From contig DILB01000019.1 in assembly GCA_002424815.1 (NCBI GenBank), forward strand, positions 28,548 through 92,547: DNA of 64,000 nt, in the 5' to 3' direction. The notes under the pieces are model-generated. The model had not been told where the DNA came from. It worked only from the letters and a program-made list of their open reading frames with translations, and made no database searches. The number at the start of each line of letters is the position of its first letter. Position 1 is the first letter of the stretch. Position numbers and translations under genes: made by a program. Of the stretch, positions 26,218-34,037 are shown in pieces. This DNA comes from Caryophanales bacterium UBA5603 (GTDB lineage Bacteria > Bacillota_I > Bacilli_A > Izemoplasmatales > Hujiaoplasmataceae).

Positions 26218-26574
26218 TTATAGATTAGAATCGATCCCTAAATTAACGATATTATCCACGGGAACCGTGAACATAAAACCCGCGGAAGGTCTACCGACTT
26301 TTTTTAGCATATTTTTAATTTCTTGCATTGTTTGTTGCAGTAATTCTTTATTATTAATAACCGTAAATAACGTTTTATTATAAGGATTTGATCCTGCAAG
26401 AATGGATTTCAATGATCCAAAAAGCGGAATGCTTTGGATGCCACCATGAACAATGGCAGATGCCATGCCTTGGCTGTCGATGATAGTTGCGCCACCCACA
26501 CCCAATTGGACAAATTTAGCTAAAATATCTTCTAAATAATCTGTTTGGTTTAAAACGATAATAAGTGCGACCAT
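26218..26574 (-). CDS. PII-like regulatory protein
   Basis: 118 residues of the PII-like ferredoxin-fold family: MVALIIVLNQTDYLEDILAKFVQLGVGGATIIDSQGM and FTVINNKELLQQTMQEIKNMLKKVGRPSAGFMFTVPVDNI. PII-like proteins bind nucleotides and control transporters. It lies 28 bp after the CPA2 antiporter gene in the same transcript, so I infer that it controls that antiporter. The ATG at 26574 has AAGGAGG at 8 nt; an upstream ATG at 26595 is inferior. It lacks the features I know for PstA, so c-di-AMP binding cannot be claimed. Confidence 0.78.
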   Translation of the reverse strand: MVALIIVLNQTDYLEDILAKFVQLGVGGATIIDSQGMASAIVHGGIQSIPLFGSLKSILAGSNPYNKTLFTVINNKELLQQTMQEIKNMLKKVGRPSAGFMFTVPVDNIVNLGIDSNL

Positions 26575-26601
26575 TTTTATATCCTCCTTCTCCAATATAC
26601 T

Positions 26602-27855
26602 CTATTCCACCGCTGGTTGCAATGGAATTTGTTCAGTTACGACTGTTTTTTCTTTTGCAGCTTCAATCTCAGGGAAATAAGTATCAATGCCGTCAATTTC
26701 GCCGGCTTTTTTAATCGCTATTTTTGCGAATACCGGTCCCATTGTTTCATAGATCAATACACTAAACATAATAATGGTTGTAATAGCAACAGCGTAAGTT
26801 GGTAACTCTTGACGGACGATGACGGATAACCCAATGGAGATACCGCCTTGGGGAAGCATCGCAAATCCCATATATTTTTGAACTTTCGGATCAGCTTTCA
26901 TGATTCTTGCGCCCGTAAAAGTCCCTAAGAACTTTCCTGCCGCCCGTGCAAACACATAAGCGATTCCGACGATACCCACACTCGCAAGAATCGATAAATC
27001 TAAACTTGCCCCAGCAATCGTAAAAAACAATACAAAGAACGGTGTGGCAAAATCATTGACTGAGGTAAAAATTCTAAATGGGGTTTTAACAACATTCACT
27101 AAAACGGCACCCATCATAATATTTGTTAATAAGGGGGATAATCCCAACCATTTCGATACGCCAGCAGCTAAACCGATAAATGCTAAGGTAATAACTTGAT
27201 TTTCATCTCGATTTCGTGCTAATTTCGATACAAAAGCCAAGACGATTCCTAAGAAGGCTCCGAGTAATAAAGATCCCCCGATTTCAACTAAAGGATTTAA
27301 AAACATTTGACCAACGGAAATAACTTCGGTAGAAATGGAAATCTTCGCAATCGATATAGCAATACCAAATGCCATGATACCGAACACATCATCGAGGGCG
27401 ACGACCGGTAATACCGCCCGTGTTAAAGGTCCATTAGCACGGTATTGTCGAATGACAAGTAACGTTGCGGCCGGTGCCGTCGCAGCTGACATCGAGGCAA
27501 TGACGATGGAAAAAGCAAACGGTTGATTAAAGATGAAATACATCACAATAAATACAACCGAGATTGCCCCAACCACTTCAAATAAGGTTATCCAAAAAAT
27601 CTTTTTTCCGAATCGCATCATATCTTTCATGATAAATTCGGAGCCTATCGAAAAAGCAATGATTGACAAAGCAATTTCACTTAAAATCTCCATCGCTTTG
27701 ACATCTGTTTCTGTCACTAAATTAAATAGGGAAGGTCCGAGCAAGAGACCAACGATTAAATATCCAGAAACACTGGGCAATTTTAATATTCCTGCCAGTT
27801 TTCCACCGATAAACCCAACAATCAAGATAATCGCAATTTTAATTAACATTTCCAT
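26602..27855 (-). CDS. Cation:proton antiporter, CPA2 family
   Basis: 417 residues with about 12 membrane helices: LPSVSGYLIVGLLLGP near the start, ATLLVIRQY and ALDDVFGIMAFGIAI with the paired acidic residues, and GGISIGLSV late. No TrkA-N domain is fused. Family members exchange Na+ or K+ for H+. The leader carries a c-di-AMP riboswitch, so export of K+ or Na+ is controlled by this second messenger. Followed by the PII-like gene. AGGAG lies before the ATG. Confidence 0.92.
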   Translation of the reverse strand: MEMLIKIAIILIVGFIGGKLAGILKLPSVSGYLIVGLLLGPSLFNLVTETDVKAMEILSEIALSIIAFSIGSEFIMKDMMRFGKKIFWITLFEVVGAISVVFIVMYFIFNQPFAFSIVIASMSAATAPAATLLVIRQYRANGPLTRAVLPVVALDDVFGIMAFGIAISIAKISISTEVISVGQMFLNPLVEIGGSLLLGAFLGIVLAFVSKLARNRDENQVITLAFIGLAAGVSKWLGLSPLLTNIMMGAVLVNVVKTPFRIFTSVNDFATPFFVLFFTIAGASLDLSILASVGIVGIAYVFARAAGKFLGTFTGARIMKADPKVQKYMGFAMLPQGGISIGLSVIVRQELPTYAVAITTIIMFSVLIYETMGPVFAKIAIKKAGEIDGIDTYFPEIEAAKEKTVVTEQIPLQPAVE

Positions 27856-27904
27856 AAAGTTCTGCTCCTATTTCTATAATCATTTCATTATTTGACTTTT
27901 TAAT

Positions 27905-27947
27905 AAAACAAAAAGCGCATACTGACTATATTAGTCGTTATACGCTT
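27905..27947 (-). terminator. Riboswitch terminator (expression platform)
   Basis: On the minus strand AGCGTATAACGACTA pairs with TAGTCAGTATGCGCT and is followed by TTTTTGTTTT. It directly follows the c-di-AMP aptamer. Confidence 0.88.
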
Positions 27948-28066
27948 GGTTACTCCTATGAGGTTAGCTGACGGATTCGGGCATCCAAGTAGCCCTACTT
28001 GATTAAATCAAGATTCACCCCAGTGTAAATTGGGTCCCCCACCATTTGATTATTCGGAGATATCGG
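27948..28066 (-). ncRNA. c-di-AMP riboswitch (ydaO/yuaA type)
   Basis: The minus-strand RNA contains the conserved blocks of the ydaO-yuaA motif in order: GGTGGGGGACCCA, GGGGTGAATC, AAGTAGGGCTACTT, GCCCGAATCCGTCAGCTAAC and CTCATAGG. They are followed by a rho-independent terminator, giving the usual OFF switch: c-di-AMP favours termination. It controls the CPA2 antiporter and PII-like genes, which fits the known link of c-di-AMP with K+ transport. Confidence 0.93.
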
Positions 28067-28071
28067 GCATC

Positions 28072-28100
28072 ATTATACTCCTCTGGAAAAGCTTTGTCAA
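28072..28100 (-). promoter_or_regulatory. Promoter of the riboswitch-antiporter operon
   Basis: On the minus strand a perfect TTGACA (plus 28095-28100), 17-bp spacer and TATAAT (plus 28072-28077). Transcription should start about 28065, just ahead of the aptamer. Confidence 0.9.
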
Positions 28101-28153
28101 ATAAAATAACATCATTTTTTTGTGTTTTACAAATTCATATTTTTTTAGTTTAT

Positions 28154-29575
28154 TTAATCATTCCATTGCGTCTCTTGAAAGACCATTTTACCGTCAATAA
28201 AAGTCTTCAAAACTTTAATATTTTTTAATTCTTCAACTGAGCACAAGCGAGGGTCTTTATCTAAGATAATCTCATCATGGAGGGTATCTAAATAGACATA
28301 TCTTAGATTTCTTTCTTGGTAACACGATAACGCGGCTTCAACCGTATATCCTTCTTGAGGTAAATAGGAGTCTAAGGTCGGATGATCAATCGATTTTCGG
28401 CTCACTGCACAATAGATATTTTCAAACGGATTCACATTTTCAATCGGTGTATCTGTGGAAAAACCCACTGGTAATCCGAGCGTATCCATCGATTTAAAAA
28501 GATAGGCTTCTTTTGATCTTTCTCCGATTCTTTGAACTACCATTTCAATATCACTGTTAAGAAAAATCGGTTGAATGATTGCGCCGATATTGTAGGCTTT
28601 CATCCGTTTGATTTGTGCCACAGTGGCTAATTGCGCATGAATTATCGCATGACAATGATCCACTCTTTTGGATTTTTCTAACGCATGGATGATGGCATCA
28701 GTAGCTAAATCAATAGCATGATCGCCAATGGCATGAATAACGACATCCATGCCGTGTTGTTCTGCCAATGCAACCATGTCATACAAATCATTATTTGCAT
28801 AGGTTTGAATTCCACGATTGGTGGAATCATCACTATAAGGTTCTTTTAACAATGCTGTGCGGCCACCTAAACTGCCATCGGCGAGTAATTTTAAAGGTCC
28901 CATGCGCCATTTTCCAAAATTTTTATTCACATACCCTTTGGCGATGAATCGTTGTAACATGGCTAGAGTACGCATATTGGCTTGTTCGACCACTCGTACT
29001 TGAATGAGATCTTTTTCATAGCATTCATTGAAGAGATCAATGATGTCTTCAAAAGGAATCGGAAATATTTGAAAGTCATCGCTCGCAACGTGGGTAATTC
29101 CATTTGCTAAACAAATTTGATTGGCTTTCACAAGGTATTTAATCAAGTCTTCTTTGGTTGGGGTAGGATAGGCTTCATAAATCAAATGAATCGCATCTTC
29201 ACTGAAAATACCTAATTCAAAATCGATGGCTCCAGTTCCGTGATAAACTGTTGAAGCATCAATCTTCGCCATCTCTAACATCTTGTCATTGACAACTAAT
29301 ACATGACCACACGTGCGAATCATGACAACAGGAATTGTTTGCGATATTTGATTTAAATCGTGTTTGTTTAACATCCGTTGTTCTTTAAAATGTTCTTGAT
29401 TCCAGCCACGACCGATAATTTGAGAGGATGACGGCTTATTTTTGATGGTTTTAATCAACGCTTCAATCGAACCAAAACCCTTTAAATCATATAAATATGC
29501 GACATATCCCATGCCTAGAAAATGTAAATGCGAATCAATAAAAGCCGGTATTTTAATCATTTTGTTCTCCCTCAT
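28154..29575 (-). CDS. YtcJ-like metal-dependent amidohydrolase
   Basis: About 470 residues. The metal-site motifs of the amidohydrolase superfamily are visible: FIDSHLHFLGMG near the start, LADGSLGGRTALL, DVVIHAIGDHAIDLATDA, HAQLATVAQIKRM and the late GFSTDTPIENVNPF. It hydrolyses an amide or related bond of unknown nature. The first ATG (29575) overlaps the TGA of the gene in front (ATGA); an ATG five codons later (29560) has GGGAG and could be the true start. Either way the two are coupled. Confidence 0.86.
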   Translation of the reverse strand: MRENKMIKIPAFIDSHLHFLGMGYVAYLYDLKGFGSIEALIKTIKNKPSSSQIIGRGWNQEHFKEQRMLNKHDLNQISQTIPVVMIRTCGHVLVVNDKMLEMAKIDASTVYHGTGAIDFELGIFSEDAIHLIYEAYPTPTKEDLIKYLVKANQICLANGITHVASDDFQIFPIPFEDIIDLFNECYEKDLIQVRVVEQANMRTLAMLQRFIAKGYVNKNFGKWRMGPLKLLADGSLGGRTALLKEPYSDDSTNRGIQTYANNDLYDMVALAEQHGMDVVIHAIGDHAIDLATDAIIHALEKSKRVDHCHAIIHAQLATVAQIKRMKAYNIGAIIQPIFLNSDIEMVVQRIGERSKEAYLFKSMDTLGLPVGFSTDTPIENVNPFENIYCAVSRKSIDHPTLDSYLPQEGYTVEAALSCYQERNLRYVYLDTLHDEIILDKDPRLCSVEELKNIKVLKTFIDGKMVFQETQWND

Positions 29576-30306
29576 TCATGTATTTGATATAAATAGGCGC
29601 GATTGATTTTTCCTGTGAATTCAATAATTCCGAGGGTTTTTAAAACCATAATCATCCCTTGTGCTTCGGTTTTATTGAGTTTTGCAATTTTACGGAAAAC
29701 GTCAGTTGTAAAAGTTTTAGGTAAATCCGTTGGTAAAAGGTTCATATAATCGCTTTTAGTATTCAAGTCAATCATCTGCGGAAACCCTTTGGTGAATTGT
29801 TCGATTCTTACATACGGTTTTCGAGGATGGTTTTCTGTATTGATAATTCGATATTCATCGACATCGACTAAAAAAATGAGAAAGTGGAGATTTGGATGAC
29901 TTAAATGAGTTCTTATCTGTGTCATTTGTGCACCGATGGATAACGGATTTCCTTTTTTAGGTGATTTCTTCGGTTTGCCTGCGACGCCCGCATTCATTAA
30001 ATAAATGGTTTTATTCCTGATAATGGGATAGACGATGGTGATTGAATAATTTGGCAACAAGCTTCTAAGTTTATGTTCCATAGCTTTAAAAGAACCGGTT
30101 TGAATTTCGATGATTTTTCCATCTTGATAAATATCGACAATAAATGATCCGATTTTAAATTCATGACACATCGAGTCGGGGCTTAAATAATGTTTGATGC
30201 TGCGATGAAGCGTTTTTTCGTTTTGGGTACCAATGCTTTCATATTGATCGGTGAGAGAATCGAGATGGCTCGACATAAACCCAATGTCTTTTATTTCATT
30301 GTCCAT
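29572..30306 (-). CDS. Uncharacterised protein with a nuclease-fold-like core
   Basis: About 244 residues. After a short N-terminal part with GTQNEKTLHRSIKHYLSPDS comes HEFKIGSFIVDIYQDGKIIEIQTGSF, then a KL pair helix and ITIVYPIIRNKTI. The D...(D/E)xQ pattern in a beta-hairpin resembles PD-(D/E)XK nuclease folds with Gln in the Lys place; this is a weak, motif-level inference. The C-terminus is winged-helix-like (VFRKIAKLNKTEAQGMIMVLKTLGIIEFTGKINRAYLYQI). Conserved Bacillota proteins of this type exist but I know no function. Start at 30306 has GAGGTG at 8 nt. It overlaps the amidohydrolase gene by 4 bp. Confidence 0.7.
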   Translation of the reverse strand: MDNEIKDIGFMSSHLDSLTDQYESIGTQNEKTLHRSIKHYLSPDSMCHEFKIGSFIVDIYQDGKIIEIQTGSFKAMEHKLRSLLPNYSITIVYPIIRNKTIYLMNAGVAGKPKKSPKKGNPLSIGAQMTQIRTHLSHPNLHFLIFLVDVDEYRIINTENHPRKPYVRIEQFTKGFPQMIDLNTKSDYMNLLPTDLPKTFTTDVFRKIAKLNKTEAQGMIMVLKTLGIIEFTGKINRAYLYQIHE

Positions 30307-30395
30307 GGCCATCACCTCACAAAAGCTTATCCTGATTATACTATATAAAAGCATTTTCGTAAATGAACATGACTACTGTCTTCCAATAGACCAAT

Positions 30396-30424
30396 AAAAA
30401 AAGCACAAACGGTTTCGTCTGTGC
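30396..30424 (-). terminator. Terminator of tRNA-Gln
   Basis: On the minus strand GCACAGACG pairs with CGTTTGTGC and is followed by TTTTTTT, ten bases after the CCA end. Confidence 0.88.
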
Positions 30425-30434
30425 CATCCATCAT

Positions 30435-30509
30435 TGGCAGGGCTAGAAAGATTTGAACTTTCGGTCTCGGATTCAGAGTCCGATGCCTTAACCACTTGGC
30501 CATAGCCCA
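30435..30509 (-). tRNA. tRNA-Gln (anticodon CUG)
   Basis: 75 nt with an encoded CCA (plus TGG at 30435-30437), a short variable loop, and discriminator G73. The anticodon loop CUCUGAA gives anticodon CUG (plus 30474-30476), reading CAG. Acceptor pairs 2-7 are perfect; position 1:72 is U:U instead of the usual U:A. The D and T arms fold normally. The single gene has its own promoter and terminator. Confidence 0.93.
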
Positions 30510-30517
30510 ATGTCTCG

Positions 30518-30574
30518 TGTCATTTTAACATGACATTGCCGTTATTTCAAGTCCTATAATCGTAAAATAACGGC
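30518..30574 (-). promoter_or_regulatory. tRNA-Gln promoter with flanking inverted repeats
   Basis: Minus strand TTGAAA (plus 30545-30550), 17-bp spacer, TAAAAT (plus 30522-30527) with upstream TG. Around it are two inverted repeats: TGTCAT/ATGACA (30518-30523 with 30530-30535) and the 10-bp GCCGTTATTT/AAATAACGGC (30538-30547 with 30565-30574). Confidence 0.6.
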
Positions 30575-30600
30575 TTTTACCTTGCCTTTAAGCATATCGC

Positions 30601-30629
30601 TTGGTCTGTATCTGTTTGTCACTTATAAT
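30601..30629 (+). promoter_or_regulatory. Promoter of the pdh operon
   Basis: TTGGTC at 30601-30606, 17-bp spacer, TATAAT at 30624-30629; pdhA starts at 30697 after AAGGAGG. Confidence 0.7.
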
Positions 30630-30696
30630 AAAGTTGGACAAGACTAACTTTTTAGAATTGATCCGCTATATATTATATATATAACAAGGAGGACCT

Positions 30697-31782
30697 ATGT
30701 TATTTAATCAATATGATCCACTCAAGAAAAAAGTATTTCGCATTTTGGATGCGGAAGGTCAAATCGTTGATAAAACCAACGAACCCAACCTCCCAAACGA
30801 TGTCTTACTCAAAATGTATCAAACGATGGTTTTAGGTCGCACGGCTGATCTGAAAGCCGTTCAGTTTCAACGTCAAGGCAGAATGCTGACGTACGCCCCC
30901 AATCATGGTCAAGAAGCCGCTCAAATAGGGCCGATGGCAGCGATTACTAATCAAGATTGGTTAGCTATTTCTTTTCGAGAACTCAACGCCATGCTCTACC
31001 ACGGTGTTACACTCGAACAACTCTTTTTATATTGGTATGGCAATGAACGGGGGAGTCATTACAATGAAGGCGTCAAAGTTTTGCCTGTGAATGTACCCAT
31101 CGGTTCCCAAATTTCCCATGCGGCAGGGATTGCCTATGTAAGCAAAATTCAAAAAAAGGATGAAGTTGTTATAGCATACATTGGCGATGGGGGTACTTCC
31201 CACGGAGAATTCCATGAAGGACTCAATTTTGGTTCTGTCATGAATGTACCGATGGTTGTGATTATCCAAAATAATCATTATGCTATTTCCACACCTCGTT
31301 CCAAAGCAACGAAAGCTGAAACGTTAGCCCAAAAAGCCATCGGTTATGGTATACCTGGTATTCAAGTTGATGGCAATGATGTTTTGGCGATGTATGTGGC
31401 AACGCGCGAAGCTGTTAAACGTGCTAAAAATGGCGAAGGTCCTTCTTTGATAGAGGCAATAACATACCGAATGGGACCGCATACCACTTCTGATAATCCA
31501 AAAATTTATCGAGAGGATACGGAAGTGGCTACTTGGGAAGCGAAAGATCCATTGAAACGTTTCTCTCAATATTTATTGAATAAATCCATTTTAACCGCTG
31601 AAACGGATCAAAAATATCATGAAGAGGCGAATGAACTTGTGCTTTCAACTTTTAAAAATGTGGAAGCTTCTGGTCTTGAGTCTTTAGAAGAAATCTTTGA
31701 ACACACTTATGCACAAATGCCACCACATCTAAAAGAACAATACGAAACTTTAAAAAACGTCTTTTCAAAGGAGGCACAATAA
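30697..31782 (+). CDS. pdhA: Pyruvate dehydrogenase E1 alpha subunit
   Basis: 361 residues. The thiamine-diphosphate motif is GDGGTSHGEFHEGLNFGSVMNVPMVVIIQNN (the GDG...NN type), and YRMGPHTTSDNPKIYR follows. N-terminal part (RQGRMLTYAPNHGQEAAQIG) fits pyruvate rather than branched-chain E1. With PdhB it decarboxylates pyruvate and acetylates the lipoyl group of E2. The operon continues pdhB, pdhC, pdhD; AAGGAGG stands before the ATG. Confidence 0.95.
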   Translation: MLFNQYDPLKKKVFRILDAEGQIVDKTNEPNLPNDVLLKMYQTMVLGRTADLKAVQFQRQGRMLTYAPNHGQEAAQIGPMAAITNQDWLAISFRELNAMLYHGVTLEQLFLYWYGNERGSHYNEGVKVLPVNVPIGSQISHAAGIAYVSKIQKKDEVVIAYIGDGGTSHGEFHEGLNFGSVMNVPMVVIIQNNHYAISTPRSKATKAETLAQKAIGYGIPGIQVDGNDVLAMYVATREAVKRAKNGEGPSLIEAITYRMGPHTTSDNPKIYREDTEVATWEAKDPLKRFSQYLLNKSILTAETDQKYHEEANELVLSTFKNVEASGLESLEEIFEHTYAQMPPHLKEQYETLKNVFSKEAQ

Positions 31783-32765
31783 TGGCAACGCTCAATTTAC
31801 TAGAAGCGGTCAATAAAGCGCTCGAATCAGAAATGGAGCGCGACGAAAAAATCGTTGTGTTTGGTGAAGATGCCGGTTTTGAAGGTGGTGTATTTCGGGC
31901 AACGGCAGGTTTACAAAAACGGTTTGGCGAAGCACGCGTTTTTGATACCCCCATTGCTGAAGCAGCGATTATTGGTTCAGCCATTGGCATGGCAATCAAC
32001 GGATTAAAACCGGTCGTTGAAATCCAATTTTCGGGTTTTATGTTTCCAGGATACAATCAAATCGTTACGCATATGGCAAGATACCGTAACCGTACTCGCG
32101 GTCGTTACACACTTCCCATGGTTGTGCGGATGCCCTATGGGGGCGGTGTCAAAGCTTTAGAACATCATTCTGAAAGTCTTGAAACGCTCTTTGCGCATAT
32201 TCCTGGCTTAAAACTTGTGATCCCTTCGACACCTTATGATGCCATGGGTTTGCTTCGATCTGCGATGCGCGATCCTGATCCTGTCATCTTTATGGAACCT
32301 AAACGCATCTATCGTGCCTTTAAACAAGAAGTTCCTGATATTGAATTCAGTGTGCCAATTGGCAAAGCTAAAATCGTTAAAACCGGTTCAGATGTGACAG
32401 TCGTCGCATGGGGAGCGATGGTCAGGGAAGTTGAAACGGCGATGAAACTTCTCGAAAATGATGCCATCTCAGTTGAATTAATCGATTTAAGAACCATTGC
32501 CCCATTTGACCGCGAAACGATTATCGAATCCGTTAAAAAAACCAGTCGCCTTTTAGTGGTACATGAAGCCGTCCAATCCTTTGGACCCGCCGCTGAAATT
32601 ATCACGGTCGTGAATGAAAAAGCGTTTTATTATTTAGCCGCGGCACCCAGACGTTTAACCGGACCAGATATCACTGTTCCTTTACCCAAAGGCGAACATT
32701 ATTTTATGATTGAACCAAGTCGAATCGCTTCTGAAATCAAATTACTTGCTTTAATGAAAGCTTAA
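31782..32765 (+). CDS. pdhB: Pyruvate dehydrogenase E1 beta subunit
   Basis: 327 residues of the E1 beta family: VFGEDAGFEGGVFRATAGLQKRFG, DTPIAEAAIIGSAIGMAINGL, EIQFSGFMFPGYNQI and RMPYGGGVKALEHHSES, with the transketolase C-terminal domain VVHEAVQSFGPAAEI. It forms the alpha2beta2 E1 with PdhA. The ATG overlaps the pdhA stop codon (TAATG), and the RBS AAGGAGG sits in the end of pdhA. Confidence 0.95.
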   Translation: MATLNLLEAVNKALESEMERDEKIVVFGEDAGFEGGVFRATAGLQKRFGEARVFDTPIAEAAIIGSAIGMAINGLKPVVEIQFSGFMFPGYNQIVTHMARYRNRTRGRYTLPMVVRMPYGGGVKALEHHSESLETLFAHIPGLKLVIPSTPYDAMGLLRSAMRDPDPVIFMEPKRIYRAFKQEVPDIEFSVPIGKAKIVKTGSDVTVVAWGAMVREVETAMKLLENDAISVELIDLRTIAPFDRETIIESVKKTSRLLVVHEAVQSFGPAAEIITVVNEKAFYYLAAAPRRLTGPDITVPLPKGEHYFMIEPSRIASEIKLLALMKA

Positions 32766-32776
32766 GGAGGTATGTT

Positions 32777-34036
32777 ATGACACATTTTAAATTTGCAGAT
32801 ATTGGCGAAGGCATTCATGAAGGTAAATTATTGAAATGGTTTTTTGAAGTGGGTGATAGTATCCAAGAAGGTGATACGCTTTGTATCATTGAAACCGATA
32901 AAGTCAACGCCGAGATTCCCTCGCCCGTTGCTGGAAAACTCGAAAAAATCGGCGCAAAAGTCGGTGAAATCATTCGAGTCGGCGAATTGCTTGCGCTCAT
33001 CAATGATGTTTCAAATGAAACCCCGAAGAACCTTGAACCGATTCAAGAAGGTGATGGACAAGAGACGGCTGGCGTTGTGGGTCAAATTGAAGTCAATAAT
33101 CAAATCATTGCCTCTAGCGAAGAATTCATTGAAAAACCCTTCACTGAATCAAAAAAAATTATCGCTTCTCCGATTGCACGAAAATTAGCAAGCGATCAAT
33201 CCGTTGATTTATCTAAGATAAAAGGTAGTGGTGATTTCGGTCGTATTCTCAAATCAGACATTGAAAATGTCACACGGATGAAATCAGATGTCTCAATTAA
33301 AGAAAGTACGCCTAAAACGATATCTTCAATCCCGAGTGCGAATATCCGCCGTGTTCCCATCACCAGTGTTCGAAAAGCGATTGTCAAAGCGATGACGGAA
33401 TCGACTTCTATCATTCCACACACGGTTTTAATGGATGAAATCGATGTCTCGCAATTGGTCGCTTTTCGTAATGAACAAAAACTCGTTGCTGCATCCCTCG
33501 GCATCAAGTTAACCTATATGCCCTTTATTATTAAAGCCGCAACGTTAACGATTAAAGATTTTCCAATCTTCAATAGCAGTTATGATCATCAAGAAGAAGT
33601 TATTCTCTATAAAGACTTTATCAACATGGGCATTGCCACAGATACTCCGCAAGGATTGATGGTGCCAAACATTAAAAATGCAGATCAATTATCCATTTTT
33701 AATCTAGCTAAAAAACTGGAAATTTTAGTTCAATCGAGTCTTGATCGATCCATCCAACTCTCTGACATTCAAAACGGAACCTTTACGATTACTAATTACG
33801 GCGCTTTTGATGCAACGTATGGAACCCCCATTATTAAATATCCTGAAGTTGCGATTTTAGGCATCGGAAAAATTGCACAAAAACCGATTGTCAAAGACGG
33901 TGAAATCACCATAGCTTGGATGATGCCTATCTCCCTCGCTGTTGATCACCGCATCATTGATGGTGCGGATGCGGGTCGGTTTGCGATGCAATTAAAATCA
34001 TATTTACAAAATCCTCTGCTTTTGTTAATGCGATAA
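32777..34036 (+). CDS. pdhC: Dihydrolipoyl acetyltransferase (E2 of PDH)
   Basis: 419 residues. One N-terminal lipoyl domain with the lipoylated Lys42 in ETDKVNAEIPSP, a linker rich in Glu, Ile and Ser, an E1/E3-binding domain at about residues 132-165 (IASPIARKLASDQSVDLSKIKGSGDFGRI), and the acyltransferase core ending with the active-site DHRIIDGADAGRF. Transfers the acetyl group from lipoate to CoA. The lipoate must be attached by the LplA enzyme encoded at 38 kb, since no lipA or lipB is in the window. AAGGAGG in front. Confidence 0.95.
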   Translation: MTHFKFADIGEGIHEGKLLKWFFEVGDSIQEGDTLCIIETDKVNAEIPSPVAGKLEKIGAKVGEIIRVGELLALINDVSNETPKNLEPIQEGDGQETAGVVGQIEVNNQIIASSEEFIEKPFTESKKIIASPIARKLASDQSVDLSKIKGSGDFGRILKSDIENVTRMKSDVSIKESTPKTISSIPSANIRRVPITSVRKAIVKAMTESTSIIPHTVLMDEIDVSQLVAFRNEQKLVAASLGIKLTYMPFIIKAATLTIKDFPIFNSSYDHQEEVILYKDFINMGIATDTPQGLMVPNIKNADQLSIFNLAKKLEILVQSSLDRSIQLSDIQNGTFTITNYGAFDATYGTPIIKYPEVAILGIGKIAQKPIVKDGEITIAWMMPISLAVDHRIIDGADAGRFAMQLKSYLQNPLLLLMR

Positions 34037-34037
34037 T

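Noticed and set aside
29560..29575. Certain choice of start for the amidohydrolase
   Set aside because: Both the ATGA-overlapping ATG and the ATG five codons later are plausible; I kept the longer form and noted the other.
30435..30509. Reading the tRNA as starting at the first G (30508), which would leave the acceptor stem mispaired
   Set aside because: Adding the preceding U gives seven aligned positions with six pairs, the G73 discriminator and encoded CCA, all fitting tRNA-Gln.
30538..30574. The 10-bp inverted repeat as a plus-strand terminator
   Set aside because: No plus-strand gene ends before it; the T run after it is short and it overlaps the tRNA promoter, so an operator or relic is likelier.
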